Of a DNA stretch of 64,000 bases, positions 1 through 12,097 are shown piece after piece (positions within the stretch are counted from its first letter, which is position 1; each line of letters opens with the position of its first letter). Below the pieces are notes generated by a model, which was not told where the DNA came from, did no database searches, and was given only the letters and a program-made list of their open reading frames with translations. The DNA lies in the NCBI GenBank assembly GCA_905182995.1, contig CAJJDP010000043.1, positions 186,001-250,000 on the forward strand, in the 5' to 3' direction. The stretch is from Paramecium octaurelia (Eukaryota > Ciliophora > Oligohymenophorea > Peniculida > Parameciidae). The translations under genes were made by a program, and so were the position numbers.

Positions 1-492
1 TCAATTTTCTCCTTTTAATACACAACTACACTTTTATATAAATATATGATAGTCTATATTCATAGGATGATTTGATTGTGCTTAATATTTTTTTTATTTA
101 ATATTATCTATAAGATTGATCGATCAATTATTTGTTGGATATATTTTATTCATAGAAAGAAATATTATTTTAATCACTAATATATAATGAATCGATTCAA
201 GAAATTTATTATAAATAGAATATATCTCCTCTTAATCTTTTAAAATATCTCTTAAATAGTCAATTCAAATAAGTAAGTATGAAAATTAAATAATAATAAT
301 TTAAGAACCCTACCTTTCTCAAATGAATTATTATGAATAAAAATAATACTTTAAATTAAATATACATCTCTATTTCTAACATCACTTGAAATTACTATTT
401 GCTGTGTTGAAAAATCAAAACTATTTTCCTATAGAATTGTTGCTTAAAAGCTATGATTTTTTTAATCAATAACAAATAGGTAATATGTCTTA
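1..492. other. AT-rich stretch with no gene recognised
   Basis: Very AT-rich and dense in stops in all frames, including TGA. I see no conserved protein, no telomeric C4A2/C3A3-type repeat and no RNA gene. It may hold the upstream region of the gene starting at 493, or the edge of a gene outside the window. Confidence 0.5.
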
Positions 493-971
493 ATGGTTGG
501 CAAGACAAGAAAATGGAGAAGCCATGATTTTGAAAGTTTTTACAATTTTGTGAGCAATTATGAATGGAGTCAGCTTTAAGGAAGGCAATACCCTAAAGAA
601 ATCAATTATTGGAAGTGGATGAGCAATTTCAAAAACTAAGTAAAACTATTATTATCTACTTCATTAAAATAATATCATTTATTCCTATAGGAACCTTTTT
701 AATCAATAAATTAAACGTATTTTTAAAAAGTAGAAAATTCATTCCTATAAATATATAGTTGAATAAAGTAATTTGCAAAGAATTATAATATTCAAATTAT
801 AAATGGAAAAATAAAATTGTTTAATATTACACTAGAAATGATTTTCCTCCAATTTTTTAAATAACTTAAAAAGTAAAAAATTGCAATCCAATAAGAAAAA
901 GCCCTGAGATACATGTTATTGAAAGGTTTTAGATAAAAATGTTGTCAATTTAGAATGACTCAAATTTATGA
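493..971 (+). CDS. hypothetical protein, ~130 aa
   Basis: Reading TAA/TAG as Gln, an ORF starts MVGKTRKWRSHDFESFYNF and ends at TGA 969-971. A classic-looking 29-bp intron (730-758, gtagaa...atatag) removes an in-frame TGA and restores a Lys/Asn-rich coding frame that continues with NDFPPIFQITQKVKNC. A second possible intron, 640-690 (51 bp), is twice the usual size, is a multiple of three and contains no TGA, so it may simply be coding. The product is basic and rich in aromatic residues. No family is recognised; the tryptophan spacing (KWR, EW, YWKW) faintly recalls a helical DNA-binding fold, but I would not assign it. The nearest recognisable gene downstream is the Myb gene. Confidence 0.5.
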
Positions 972-1696
972 TCCAGTTTTTTATATAATAATACGGATTT
1001 ATTTAATTGTAAATTATAATCGTATTAGTTTACTTTATATCCTACATATAAAACATTTTTATTTTATTAATTATAAGTATAAACTATTTATTTTTAGAAT
1101 TAACCAAAAAAAAGTTTGATTTAAAAATTGATTTTATTGCCGAAATAAGAGCAAAAGTCAATTAAGCAATCCTTTTGTCTATCTTTATTATTATTTTGTA
1201 TTTTAACAAGAGCAACCTTCAATAGGTTGGGTAATAATTAAAAGAATCTTCTATGAGAATGTTAGCTTAAGGATGACCTGAACAAAATTTAAGAAAATGA
1301 AACTACACCTCAGTCTTTTTAGATATGAGTTGACGAATTGGTAGTTAAAGTCAAATGATTATTCGGTAAGCAAAGTAAATTTTTTTATGAATTCTATCCT
1401 GTATTATTACTAAATATTTTGCTTAATTAGCATGTTGCCAATAAGTTTCATATTATAAGGGGCAAATGAAACATCTATAAACTAGAAGGAAGGGCTTGGA
1501 TAAGCATTTTTAATTTCTTAATCCTATGAAATATTGAATTTTATTATAGTTTGTTGCAAATCTTATTTTATATATTTTCATCACATATAACCATGACAAA
1601 TCTGATAGGGAAATATAAATAATTAAATTAAATTTTGAATGGTGCCAAATGATAAGTAAATTATTTCTCAATTGTAGTTAGTTGGAATGTTGTGAA
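972..1696. other. mostly non-coding; possible short exons
   Basis: AT-rich. Fragments around 1195-1330 can be read on the plus strand as a short Gln/Glu-containing tail ending at a TGA near 1329, and around 1430-1530 as another short basic stretch, but no start codon or consistent intron chain joined them. From 1344 onward the sequence is the first copy of the assembly-duplicated segment. Confidence 0.4.
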
Positions 1697-2674
1697 ATGG
1701 AAGATGACAAATAGTCAGCAAAAGCAACTTCAAAAAAAATACAAAATAGAAAAATATGGTCCTAAAAAGAAGACAAGTTGCTTGAAAGAGCAATTCATGA
1801 ACTCGGAACTAATTGGAAGGAAGTGGCAAAATATTTATATAATCGAAATCCTTCTTAATGCGCTTAACGATGGAAGAGAATTAAGCCAGTCTCAGTATGT
1901 TTAAATTTAACTAAGCTCAGTAACGCTCTCGACATTCTTGGAGTGCAATTGAAGACGAATAATTGTTAGAATTAGTTAAAATACACAAACGGAATTGGGG
2001 AATGATAGCAAGCATCATGCATTGGAGAACAGGAAAGTAAATTAGAGAACGATTTATTAACAAATTGAATCCAGAAATAAGGGCTGAACCATGGTCAAAG
2101 GAAGAAGATCTAATTGTCATGGATGCTTATTAAAAATATGGATCAAGATGGACAGAAATATCCAAGTTATTAAAAGGGAGACCTGTATAATTTATAACTA
2201 AAATTTATTTAGGAAAATATGATAAAAAATAGATTTTATTCCTTTATTAGAAAAGAGTATATGAATATTTAAAATCCTTATTACGTTATACCTAATTCAT
2301 AATAAAAAACTGACACTGATTAATTAAAATCATCCCAATAATTAGATGAAATCCTTAAGCAAGATCCTAATGATAATAGTTAATCATCCAAAAGTAGTAG
2401 TATTAAAAGAAGGAAAAACACGAAAGTTCAAAAGAAGAAAATGAAAAAATAAAAAGTCATTAAAAGAAAGAAAGAGTAAGAACAAAAAATTATTAATAAT
2501 ATTGTTAATGATTAGAATGAACAAGTTTTGAATGAAATTATCTCAGCTGAGAGTTCAGAAGTGTAGGTGAAAGAAGAGGATGATAACGAAATTTAAGTAA
2601 ATAAAATAGGATAAAGTATATTAAGTTAGAGTATAAACAATAATCTAAATCAAATTAATAACTCATTAAATTCT
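1344..2674 (+). repeat. direct repeat A, copy 1 (likely assembly duplicate)
   Basis: Bases 1344-2674 recur at 2676-4006 with a constant offset of 1,332 and no difference noticed by eye. The copies are separated by a single n at 2675. Both ORFs on this segment (starts 1692 and 3024; ends 2120 and 3452) recur identically. A perfect overlap ending at a one-base gap is what a scaffolder leaves when two overlapping contigs are joined without merging, so this copy should probably be collapsed into copy 2. Confidence 0.93.
1697..2674 (+). other. artefactual partial copy of the Myb CDS
   Basis: This is the 5' two-thirds of the Myb gene described at 3029-4346, with identical introns (1895-1920 and 2185-2212). 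It breaks off at the n in an Asn/Ser-rich region with no stop codon. It lies entirely in repeat A copy 1 and should not be counted as a separate gene. Confidence 0.88.
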
Positions 2675-2675
2675 N
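2675..2675. other. assembly gap (single n) between repeat A copies
   Basis: A single ambiguous base at which the sequence jumps back 1,331 bases. See repeat A. Confidence 0.97.
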
Positions 2676-4006
2676 GTTAAAGTCAAATGATTATTCGGTA
2701 AGCAAAGTAAATTTTTTTATGAATTCTATCCTGTATTATTACTAAATATTTTGCTTAATTAGCATGTTGCCAATAAGTTTCATATTATAAGGGGCAAATG
2801 AAACATCTATAAACTAGAAGGAAGGGCTTGGATAAGCATTTTTAATTTCTTAATCCTATGAAATATTGAATTTTATTATAGTTTGTTGCAAATCTTATTT
2901 TATATATTTTCATCACATATAACCATGACAAATCTGATAGGGAAATATAAATAATTAAATTAAATTTTGAATGGTGCCAAATGATAAGTAAATTATTTCT
3001 CAATTGTAGTTAGTTGGAATGTTGTGAAATGGAAGATGACAAATAGTCAGCAAAAGCAACTTCAAAAAAAATACAAAATAGAAAAATATGGTCCTAAAAA
3101 GAAGACAAGTTGCTTGAAAGAGCAATTCATGAACTCGGAACTAATTGGAAGGAAGTGGCAAAATATTTATATAATCGAAATCCTTCTTAATGCGCTTAAC
3201 GATGGAAGAGAATTAAGCCAGTCTCAGTATGTTTAAATTTAACTAAGCTCAGTAACGCTCTCGACATTCTTGGAGTGCAATTGAAGACGAATAATTGTTA
3301 GAATTAGTTAAAATACACAAACGGAATTGGGGAATGATAGCAAGCATCATGCATTGGAGAACAGGAAAGTAAATTAGAGAACGATTTATTAACAAATTGA
3401 ATCCAGAAATAAGGGCTGAACCATGGTCAAAGGAAGAAGATCTAATTGTCATGGATGCTTATTAAAAATATGGATCAAGATGGACAGAAATATCCAAGTT
3501 ATTAAAAGGGAGACCTGTATAATTTATAACTAAAATTTATTTAGGAAAATATGATAAAAAATAGATTTTATTCCTTTATTAGAAAAGAGTATATGAATAT
3601 TTAAAATCCTTATTACGTTATACCTAATTCATAATAAAAAACTGACACTGATTAATTAAAATCATCCCAATAATTAGATGAAATCCTTAAGCAAGATCCT
3701 AATGATAATAGTTAATCATCCAAAAGTAGTAGTATTAAAAGAAGGAAAAACACGAAAGTTCAAAAGAAGAAAATGAAAAAATAAAAAGTCATTAAAAGAA
3801 AGAAAGAGTAAGAACAAAAAATTATTAATAATATTGTTAATGATTAGAATGAACAAGTTTTGAATGAAATTATCTCAGCTGAGAGTTCAGAAGTGTAGGT
3901 GAAAGAAGAGGATGATAACGAAATTTAAGTAAATAAAATAGGATAAAGTATATTAAGTTAGAGTATAAACAATAATCTAAATCAAATTAATAACTCATTA
4001 AATTCT
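2676..4006 (+). repeat. direct repeat A, copy 2
   Basis: Second copy of the 1,331-bp segment. Only this copy continues into the unique 3' end of the Myb gene, so it is the one to keep. Confidence 0.93.
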
Positions 4007-4346
4007 CAATAACTATATTATGATCCAATGAGATCACTATTCAATTCTTAAGTCCTTTAGAATTAACCTTCATCATCACAGCAATTTTAATAACAATAAT
4101 GTAAATTTTTTTATTAAATTAGATATCACTATGTTATTTAGACAAGGAGTTGTTAATTTGATTAAAAGTTAGAGTCTTTCATAATCATAATTATTGAAAG
4201 AAAGTCCACCAATCCTATCCAATGCTACTAGTTAAGAAACTCAATAATATTCATTGATGTAACTATCAAACATGAATTTACTTCAATTTCCTTATATGTT
4301 TAGACAAGAGTCTTTTCCTCATTCAATGAATAATTCATAACTTTGA
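3029..4346 (+). CDS. three-repeat (R1R2R3) Myb-domain transcription factor
   Basis: Three tandem Myb/SANT repeats fill roughly residues 18-175. R1 begins RKIWSQKEDKLLERAIHELG and ends SQCAQRWKRIKP; R2 begins HSWSAIEDEQLLELVKIH; R3 begins EPWSKEEDLIVMDAYQKYG and ends with the recognition-helix-like GRPENMIKNRFYSF. The regularly spaced tryptophans are present. The first repeat is less canonical. Introns are at 3227-3252 (26 bp), 3517-3544 (28 bp) and 4101-4122 (22 bp). After R3 come a basic Lys/Arg cluster (~residues 215-250, possible nuclear localisation) and a long Gln/Ser/Asn-rich tail ending at TGA 4344-4346. Three-repeat Mybs are typically sequence-specific DNA-binding regulators, often of the cell cycle; that role here is inference. 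An upstream in-frame ATG (1649 in copy 1 numbering) could lengthen the N terminus. Confidence 0.92.
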
Positions 4347-4927
4347 AAGAGAGTCTGAGCCTTTTCACTTATCAAATATATTTGTTAAATTTTAATAAAG
4401 ATGTTTAAAATATAAAAAATCAATATGTTTATTATTTTTAATAGCAAGTAAATATTTTTTTTAATATAAAAATATTGCTTCTCCCTTAATATTTCGTAAA
4501 TAATAGAGTGAGTAGCCATGATACTGTGAACAAGAAAGAGTCTTTGGATTGTACTACTCTAATTGTAGTTATTTCTAAACTAAATAGCAGCAATTTCTTT
4601 TACTAATATTTCATAATAGATTTTATTCAGGTGCTCATGATTGCTTTTTCATTCATAATTTAATGAACAACTGCAAGATAGAATCAGAACCTATAAATAT
4701 GCCGATATAAAAGTAGTTATAATATATTAAAGAGAATAATAAAACTTTTACGTTAATAGTAATTTAAATACATAATACATCTAAATTTATTAAAAATAAT
4801 TGCTACTATTATTTATGATAAGTGCAAAATTAATCATTTTGTATCTATGTTCAATTAAATAAATAGAAAATAAATTGATGCTCAAATTGAAAATTAAATT
4901 TGATTTAAAATTGATTAAATATATTGA
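4347..4927. other. no confident gene between Myb and the next gene
   Basis: AT-rich. A plus-strand stretch at about 4528-4815 stays free of TGA and reads as a Gln/Asn/Phe-rich peptide, but it lacks a start codon and shows no homology I recognise. It could be a decaying coding remnant or chance. Confidence 0.35.
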
Positions 4928-5914
4928 TCAAATAATTTAGGATGACTATTTGACAACTCTAGCCAGAGTTTATTATAAATTCTATAACTCTTATAAATAG
5001 CTAAAATCTTATATTATATTTTACCCTCTTGGAATTGTAGTAATTTCTGCTGTGGGCAATTGTGAGAAATATGACTACATTTTAACTATATCTGTTAAGG
5101 GGATTTTTTCAATGAATTTAGGTGGAGATGAATTCTTTAAAAACTTATTAAAATTATTTGCATTTTTGTTAACATTAAATATATCTTTAGTCTAGAGTGG
5201 TTTACTAGTCTCATAAACATTCTCTTTTTAAGGTTATTAAGAATATTTATAAAAGCTAATATCTTTAGAATTGTTTAATTGCTTTAATTGAAGATCTAAC
5301 TTTGTATCCCAACTTCTAAATCTTTCTAAATTAATTGGTGATTAGTCTCTTCCTGTTTATCTTGACAAAAGAGCTTAGGATTACTTTTTTGGTTTCAATA
5401 AATTAGAGAATGAGTTGTCTTGTCTGTTAAAAGAATCATTTTATTCCTTCTTAAATAACTAATCCACTTTTCTTTATTGTTAATAATAAAAAGTAGTTTA
5501 TGACTGATTCTTATCAATATATTTCTTTTGAGTGTTGCTAAGAATAAATATAATCGTTACAAGATTTCTTCCATATTTAATCCTCCTGGTAGGCTTTTCT
5601 TTGGAGATGATCTAGCCATATATTTGGCCACATTACCTTCGCTGAAAATAATTTGAAAAAATTACGTATTTTTCCTTTCATGTTTCTTCCAACTAGTTAA
5701 TAGAATTGGCTTCTTTTCCTATTATGGAACGAATGGCTCTCTTTAACTAATGTTGTTGCGTATTTCCTTTCGAAAATCAGCTAATTAAGTCTTGTTCACT
5801 TAATTAGTTGTTGAAAAAGTCTGAAAAGACCCATTTTGCTTTTCATATCTTTATTGCTTAGACTTTTATAATCTCAAATTATCATACTGGTGAAAATAGA
5901 GATGGCGATCTCAT
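4928..5914 (-). CDS. hypothetical Gln/Asn/Ser-rich basic protein, ~310 aa
   Basis: Starts MRSPSLFSP at 5914 and ends at TGA (4928-4930). Three tiny introns, including gtatgataatttg...aaaag (25 bp) and gtaacg...cttag (23 bp), restore a single frame across in-frame TGAs. The middle contains KYMARSSPKKSLPGGLNMEE, then Lys/Gln/Asn-rich low complexity, and ends with a mildly hydrophobic stretch (FIEKIPLTDIVKMQSYF). No transmembrane segment and no known domain. The SPKK-type basic Ser-Pro motif could be a phosphorylation or DNA-contact site; that is a guess. The ORF is convincing because Gln codons mix TAA, TAG and CAA freely. Confidence 0.72.
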
Positions 5915-6157
5915 AACGACTTGATTTTAATATTAATTTATTTGAATTATAAATTCTTACTAACTATAAAACATTTTTAGTTGAAATACTATAATATTTA
6001 AAGACTTATTCAAAAGACACAAACTGGTCTAGAACTATTAGAATCAGAATTGATAATTGCATTATCATGTTACTAATTGATTAATTATCAATAAATTAAT
6101 TTTCTAACAAAAAAATATAGTATTAACAAAATTGCTTTTTTGTTATTATCACAATTC

Positions 6158-6717
6158 TCATTAATATAATCCTTAATATGTGTACTACCCAATCTGAGGA
6201 GCTAAGCCTATTATTCTCAATTCTAGGGCATCTATATCCTGAATTATTTCTTAATCATCATGTTACAGTTTCTATATTTAATCTTGGAGTATGGCAAACT
6301 CTCCAGTTTAAACAACCTCAAATTAATTTATTTTCTTTAATAGTACAATCAAAGGCTTACTTATTTTAATTTATGTATTCTCAAACTGATATCATATTCT
6401 AAATTAATTTAATCTTTCTTTTATTAATGCTCAATAGTCTGTATCTAATATCTTAATTGGCCTATTGATTCCCTCAATGGTTTCATGTTCTATCTGGAGC
6501 TTGCAATTAAATCCTGTTAATAAACTAATCAGTATACTCTGACTTCTCTTATATGTTCATATGCTGTGGAAATAAATACTTCTTGAGACAACGTGTCCTC
6601 ATAATGACTAATGTTCATCTACAACACTCTTGTTGAATCTGGAAAAGACTCAATTCTTGTTGAATCGTTATTCAATTTATAGCCACTATATGAAGAAGTA
6701 CTTATTGATTTTTTCAT
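6158..6717 (-). CDS. hypothetical coiled-coil protein, ~165 aa
   Basis: Starts MKKSISTSSYSGYKLNNDST at 6717 and ends at TGA 6158-6160. Two introns of 24 and 26 bp (gtatactgattag...acag; gtaagcctttg...aaag) are needed, and each carries an in-frame TGA. The N terminus is Ser/Thr-rich and likely disordered. From about residue 75 to the end there is a heptad-like coiled coil (QLRYQIQTIEHQQKKDQ, then ILQDQIQKLQHDDQEIIQDI). Short Ser-rich head plus coiled coil is common in ciliary and basal-body proteins, but no family can be named. A plus-strand ORF at 6178-6369 is a shadow of this gene. Confidence 0.75.
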
Positions 6718-7193
6718 AAAAATAATAAAAATTAAAACTAATTTTGCAAATTAAGTCTAATCATCAAATAAATATTACCTTAGAAATAACTTCTTTAGCA
6801 AAACTAATCTCTAAAAATTAGATATGGCCTTATACTATAAAATCATGAAAAATAATAATAAAATTTGATGAATTAATTTTCTTAGCATGATTAGTCTTAT
6901 TTTTAAGATTAAATTATACTTGGATGTTCGATGGTTTTTTATAGATTGAAATATATAATAGATGATGCTCATAAACATATAATCTTTTTTTTCAAAGAGA
7001 ATTATTATAACTTATCTAATTTAAAATAAATAAATGTTCTGTTTATTGCTCACTAAAATACTATTAAAATAAATAACACCATATGAATATTGTAGGAAGT
7101 TTGGAATTTGAAAATAATCTAAAAAAAAAAATATAATTACTTACAATTAAGTTTTTACGAATTTTCAGTGTTATTTTTCTTCCTATCATAAAA
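6718..7193. other. AT-rich intergenic region
   Basis: No ORF with convincing codon use and no RNA gene seen. Confidence 0.5.
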
Positions 7194-8584
7194 CAAGTCA
7201 AGAAAATTTGACTCATAATTAACCAAAAATAAAAAGAATAGCTAGACTTATAATAAATAATTTCTTTATTAGTTTTTATTAATAAAATACAAGAATACTA
7301 CTTTTTTAATATGGATTTTATAATGTAAATAAAATTCATTTATTCAAAAATTAGTTAGAAAAAATAGGACTTAAGGAAAATTTATTATTCTAAATGATAA
7401 TTTATTTTCTATATACAAAGACACATAGTTTTAAAGAAGTGACATTAGAAAAATTCATAATTAAAATAACTATTTTACAATTAATATTATTATTTGTATG
7501 AATACTTGATCATCATCTGAAATACATCAAGCTTCTGGCTGTAAGACCACCGACTTTAGATTCGTCTTCATCTTAGTTCACCCAAAATTCAGTGAAATCC
7601 TTCTTATCTTACTCATTGTTAATGTCGATTCTTCTGAAAACATGGTAATCATAAGCAACATGATCTTTCTAAGGATTTATTAATTATAACTATTACCCAT
7701 TCTTATGGAACTTCAGTTCCTCTCCAAAGCCATGCTCCTCTGATTTCCAAATTTGGCTCATCACCATAAACACCATGAATAGCAAAAGAATATTTTCTGA
7801 AATTTTAATCCAATCTTTAATTGATAAATCCTTTCATTAAGTTGTTTGTTAAAATAAGTTGCTTGCCTTCATTTTAAGATTTGTTATAGGTGACAATCCA
7901 TAAAGACCAGCCTTAAACATCAACTGAGGTGAAGAGTTATTAAATATTCTTGGCAATATCTTTTTCAGCAAAGAAGGCTCTCTTATAGTCATCAATATTG
8001 AAGGGAGATGGGGGAAGTAAATCTAAAGGATTCTTCTTTTTTTCTGGAAGTGGTTCATCATCTTCTTAAGCTTTTTATTTTTATGCTTCCTTTGGTTTTT
8101 CAGCTTCCTTTGGCTTTTATTCCTTTTACTTTTGTTCTTTTGGTTTTTCATCTTTTGGCTTTTATTCTTTTGGTTTTTCATCCTTTGGTTTTTATTCTTT
8201 TGCTTTTTCTTCCTTTGGTTATGCTTCTTATTTAGGTAATGGGAAGGCGACTTTGCATAATCTCACTCTTCCGAAATTCTATATAGATTAAATTAATTTA
8301 TACTTTTTTGAATTGGGGAAGTTCAGAGACAGCTGTGAACCATTTCATTAATGAAGGGTATGATTTTCTGGTCTTCTCATCAATCAATAATATGAAAAAT
8401 GGAGCAATTCTTACAATAAGGATAACATCTGCAATTGTCAATTTATCCCCAACCAAATATGGAGAATTCTTGAAGTGACCCTCTAATTATTTTAATCTAT
8501 CATTGATGATGTTTTTTGCAGTTTTGAATGTGTCCTCATTGGCTGGATAATGTCCCCATAATTATGGGAATGTAGTCATGAAAT
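7194..8584 (+). repeat. direct repeat B, copy 1 (likely assembly duplicate)
   Basis: Bases 7194-8584 recur at 8586-9976 (offset 1,392) with a single n at 8585 between them. Same architecture as repeat A, so it is most likely an unmerged contig overlap rather than a biological tandem duplication. Confidence 0.93.
7513..8584 (-). other. artefactual partial copy of the eEF1-gamma CDS (3' part)
   Basis: Contains the C-terminal part of the linker and the conserved C-terminal domain of the eEF1-gamma gene at 8905-10317, identical by eye, and stops at the n. Not a separate gene. Confidence 0.88.
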
Positions 8585-8585
8585 N
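8585..8585. other. assembly gap (single n) between repeat B copies
   Basis: Single ambiguous base where the sequence jumps back 1,391 bases. Confidence 0.97.
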
Positions 8586-9976
8586 CAAGTCAAGAAAATT
8601 TGACTCATAATTAACCAAAAATAAAAAGAATAGCTAGACTTATAATAAATAATTTCTTTATTAGTTTTTATTAATAAAATACAAGAATACTACTTTTTTA
8701 ATATGGATTTTATAATGTAAATAAAATTCATTTATTCAAAAATTAGTTAGAAAAAATAGGACTTAAGGAAAATTTATTATTCTAAATGATAATTTATTTT
8801 CTATATACAAAGACACATAGTTTTAAAGAAGTGACATTAGAAAAATTCATAATTAAAATAACTATTTTACAATTAATATTATTATTTGTATGAATACTTG
8901 ATCATCATCTGAAATACATCAAGCTTCTGGCTGTAAGACCACCGACTTTAGATTCGTCTTCATCTTAGTTCACCCAAAATTCAGTGAAATCCTTCTTATC
9001 TTACTCATTGTTAATGTCGATTCTTCTGAAAACATGGTAATCATAAGCAACATGATCTTTCTAAGGATTTATTAATTATAACTATTACCCATTCTTATGG
9101 AACTTCAGTTCCTCTCCAAAGCCATGCTCCTCTGATTTCCAAATTTGGCTCATCACCATAAACACCATGAATAGCAAAAGAATATTTTCTGAAATTTTAA
9201 TCCAATCTTTAATTGATAAATCCTTTCATTAAGTTGTTTGTTAAAATAAGTTGCTTGCCTTCATTTTAAGATTTGTTATAGGTGACAATCCATAAAGACC
9301 AGCCTTAAACATCAACTGAGGTGAAGAGTTATTAAATATTCTTGGCAATATCTTTTTCAGCAAAGAAGGCTCTCTTATAGTCATCAATATTGAAGGGAGA
9401 TGGGGGAAGTAAATCTAAAGGATTCTTCTTTTTTTCTGGAAGTGGTTCATCATCTTCTTAAGCTTTTTATTTTTATGCTTCCTTTGGTTTTTCAGCTTCC
9501 TTTGGCTTTTATTCCTTTTACTTTTGTTCTTTTGGTTTTTCATCTTTTGGCTTTTATTCTTTTGGTTTTTCATCCTTTGGTTTTTATTCTTTTGCTTTTT
9601 CTTCCTTTGGTTATGCTTCTTATTTAGGTAATGGGAAGGCGACTTTGCATAATCTCACTCTTCCGAAATTCTATATAGATTAAATTAATTTATACTTTTT
9701 TGAATTGGGGAAGTTCAGAGACAGCTGTGAACCATTTCATTAATGAAGGGTATGATTTTCTGGTCTTCTCATCAATCAATAATATGAAAAATGGAGCAAT
9801 TCTTACAATAAGGATAACATCTGCAATTGTCAATTTATCCCCAACCAAATATGGAGAATTCTTGAAGTGACCCTCTAATTATTTTAATCTATCATTGATG
9901 ATGTTTTTTGCAGTTTTGAATGTGTCCTCATTGGCTGGATAATGTCCCCATAATTATGGGAATGTAGTCATGAAAT
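8586..9976 (+). repeat. direct repeat B, copy 2
   Basis: Second copy, continuous with the unique 5' half of the eEF1-gamma gene; this is the copy to keep. Its first ~320 bases (8586-8904) hold no gene. Confidence 0.93.
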
Positions 9977-10317
9977 TTGGATCTAATTCATTTACTGTCC
10001 AATCAATCCATTAATCAACCTATGATTATTAGAAGGGAGTAGCACTTAATATAAATCTAAACATCATACCCATATAATCCTGATTCTAATTTTGATCTAG
10101 CGAGGTATCTACAGATAGCGTTACTCTCATATAGGAATCCATCAGTTGTTTCGATGACGGGAACTTTAGCAAATGGGTTTCTTGCTAAATGTTCCTTAGA
10201 TTCGCATTCATGATATCCAACTTCAACTTATTCAACTGGAATTTGAAGAAGATCTGCTACTAGATGAACTTGATTGAGTCTGGGATTTGTTGATGGACCG
10301 TATAACTTGATTGACAT
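8905..10317 (-). CDS. EEF1G: translation elongation factor 1 gamma (eEF1Bgamma)
   Basis: Part of the eEF1B complex that recycles GDP on eEF1A. The N terminus is a glutathione-S-transferase-like domain: MSIKLYGPSTNPRLNQVHLV, then FAKVPVIETTDGFLYESNAI and CRYLAR, with the GST C-terminal helices up to about residue 200. A highly charged linker repeats KPKDEKPKEQ-type units (~residues 220-290). The C-terminal eEF1-gamma domain follows (PLDLLPPSPFNIDDYKRAF, later GGLTARSLMYFR and TGA). Introns are at 9671-9695 (25 bp) and 9061-9088 (28 bp). Length and domain order match the family. A hydrophobic plus-strand ORF at 9400-9627 is only the antisense shadow of the Lys-Pro linker. A partial artefactual copy lies at 7513-8584. 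Confidence 0.96.
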
Positions 10318-10369
10318 ATTTTAATAAAAGATATTAAATTTAAATCATTTTTTATTAATAAGAATTCTT

Positions 10370-12048
10370 TCATAAACTTTGTAAACTATTAATAATTTAT
10401 TCGAACGTAGGCCTCTGATCAGGATTAGGATGCCAACACTAGGCCATTAATGCTTTCATTTCCTATTAACATTCAAATTAAAGGTCAGGTCTTTAATTCT
10501 GCTCTGTAACAGCCTTCATGATTTGCATTGGATTGGCAATATTCATATATGGAATCTATCTTGAAAAAATTTCATATAAAACAATCTATTTTATTTTTAT
10601 TGAATATTACTCCATAAGAATAGACATCAGCTTTGTTTGTGTACATTTCTCCTCGAAAGACTTCAGGAGCCATCCAGTGCTAATTTTAGTTAATAAACTT
10701 ACAAATGTTCCAACAACTGCTGTCATCCACTCAGTCTTTTCCAAAGCTGTTCTCGCCAAACCAAAATCTGCAATCTTTATGTTTGAGTCAGCACTAAATG
10801 GTTGATCTAACAAAATACTACCAAATTAATTAGTATTTACTTTAATGATTTCAGATCTCTATGCATAAATCCTAATTTATGAATATAGGCCATTCCTTCA
10901 GCTATAAATAAACTTAATTTCAATTTTGTTAATTAATCTATATGAGTCTCCCTATTTCTATGAATCAAATCAAAAAGTGAACCCCCTGAGCAAAACTCTG
11001 TGATTATATATAGTTTATTTTAATTGAAAGTAATCCCGATTAAACAAACTAAATTCTAATGATGTCTCACTTTTACCAAAGTAACTATTTCTCTCTTGTA
11101 TTCTTTCATCTTTTATTCATCCTTTTCATTTATATCAATATCCTTTATTGCTACTATTTAATTTTTGTATTTTCCACGATACACCACTCCAGAACCTCCT
11201 GATGCAATTTGCTCATAAAATATTAATTCGTGGTATTATATAATGAAATCACTGATATCAACTTCGCCATCAATTATTTCATTGGCATGTTCCAAAATTT
11301 ATGAGTGTATTTTTTACCTAATTGGTGTTAAGTTGAAAGTAGGATTTATAGATTAAGCCAAGTTTTGTGGCACTTATTATTTTATCTCCTATTTTTATTA
11401 AGGAAAATTATCATATGACATAGGGATAAGATCCTCCTCATCATCTTCAATTACAATGTTTTATTATTAATTGCTTTATTGATTCATTTAAGGTATTTAC
11501 TATTGGTACATGTTTTATTAATGAATTTATTATTAAAAGCCTTAAGGCTATTATTATTAAGAAATGGTTTATGTCTACCCTTTCCCATCTTTTTAATCTT
11601 AATTTGCTATTTAAGTAAAATTGATATCAATTGGTAATAGAAAAGAATTTTGCTATGCCTAATGAGGTTTATCATCAAAGTTAATAAGATCAAATGGTTC
11701 ATTATTCTATGTTATAGGTGCTACGTTATCATGAACATCAAGTAAATTTGTTACTTCAATTATTTTTGATTTTTCTTGCTATTTTTAATTAAAAATTTGA
11801 GATTAAACCTATTATACTTATTATACTTTTAAGTAATCTTAAAGATTATTATCTTACTACTTATCATCATTTATTTTAAAAATAATTTATGAAAGCATTT
11901 ATGGGTCAATTTCAGTTTAAATTGATTCTCTTCCTGCTTATTAAATAAATTAATTATTAAATTATGATTGAACAAGAGTTTATTATTATTATTACTGTTA
12001 TTGTTATTATTATTGTTTTTATTATTATTATTATTACTACTACTATTA

Positions 12049-12097
<49 letters not shown>

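Noticed and set aside
1344-4006. Tandem duplication of a Myb gene
   Set aside because: The copies look identical and meet at a single n, which points to an unmerged contig overlap rather than biology.
8008-8235. Hydrophobic Phe/Leu-rich membrane-peptide ORF (also at 9400-9627)
   Set aside because: Antisense of the Lys-Pro-Glu linker of eEF1-gamma.
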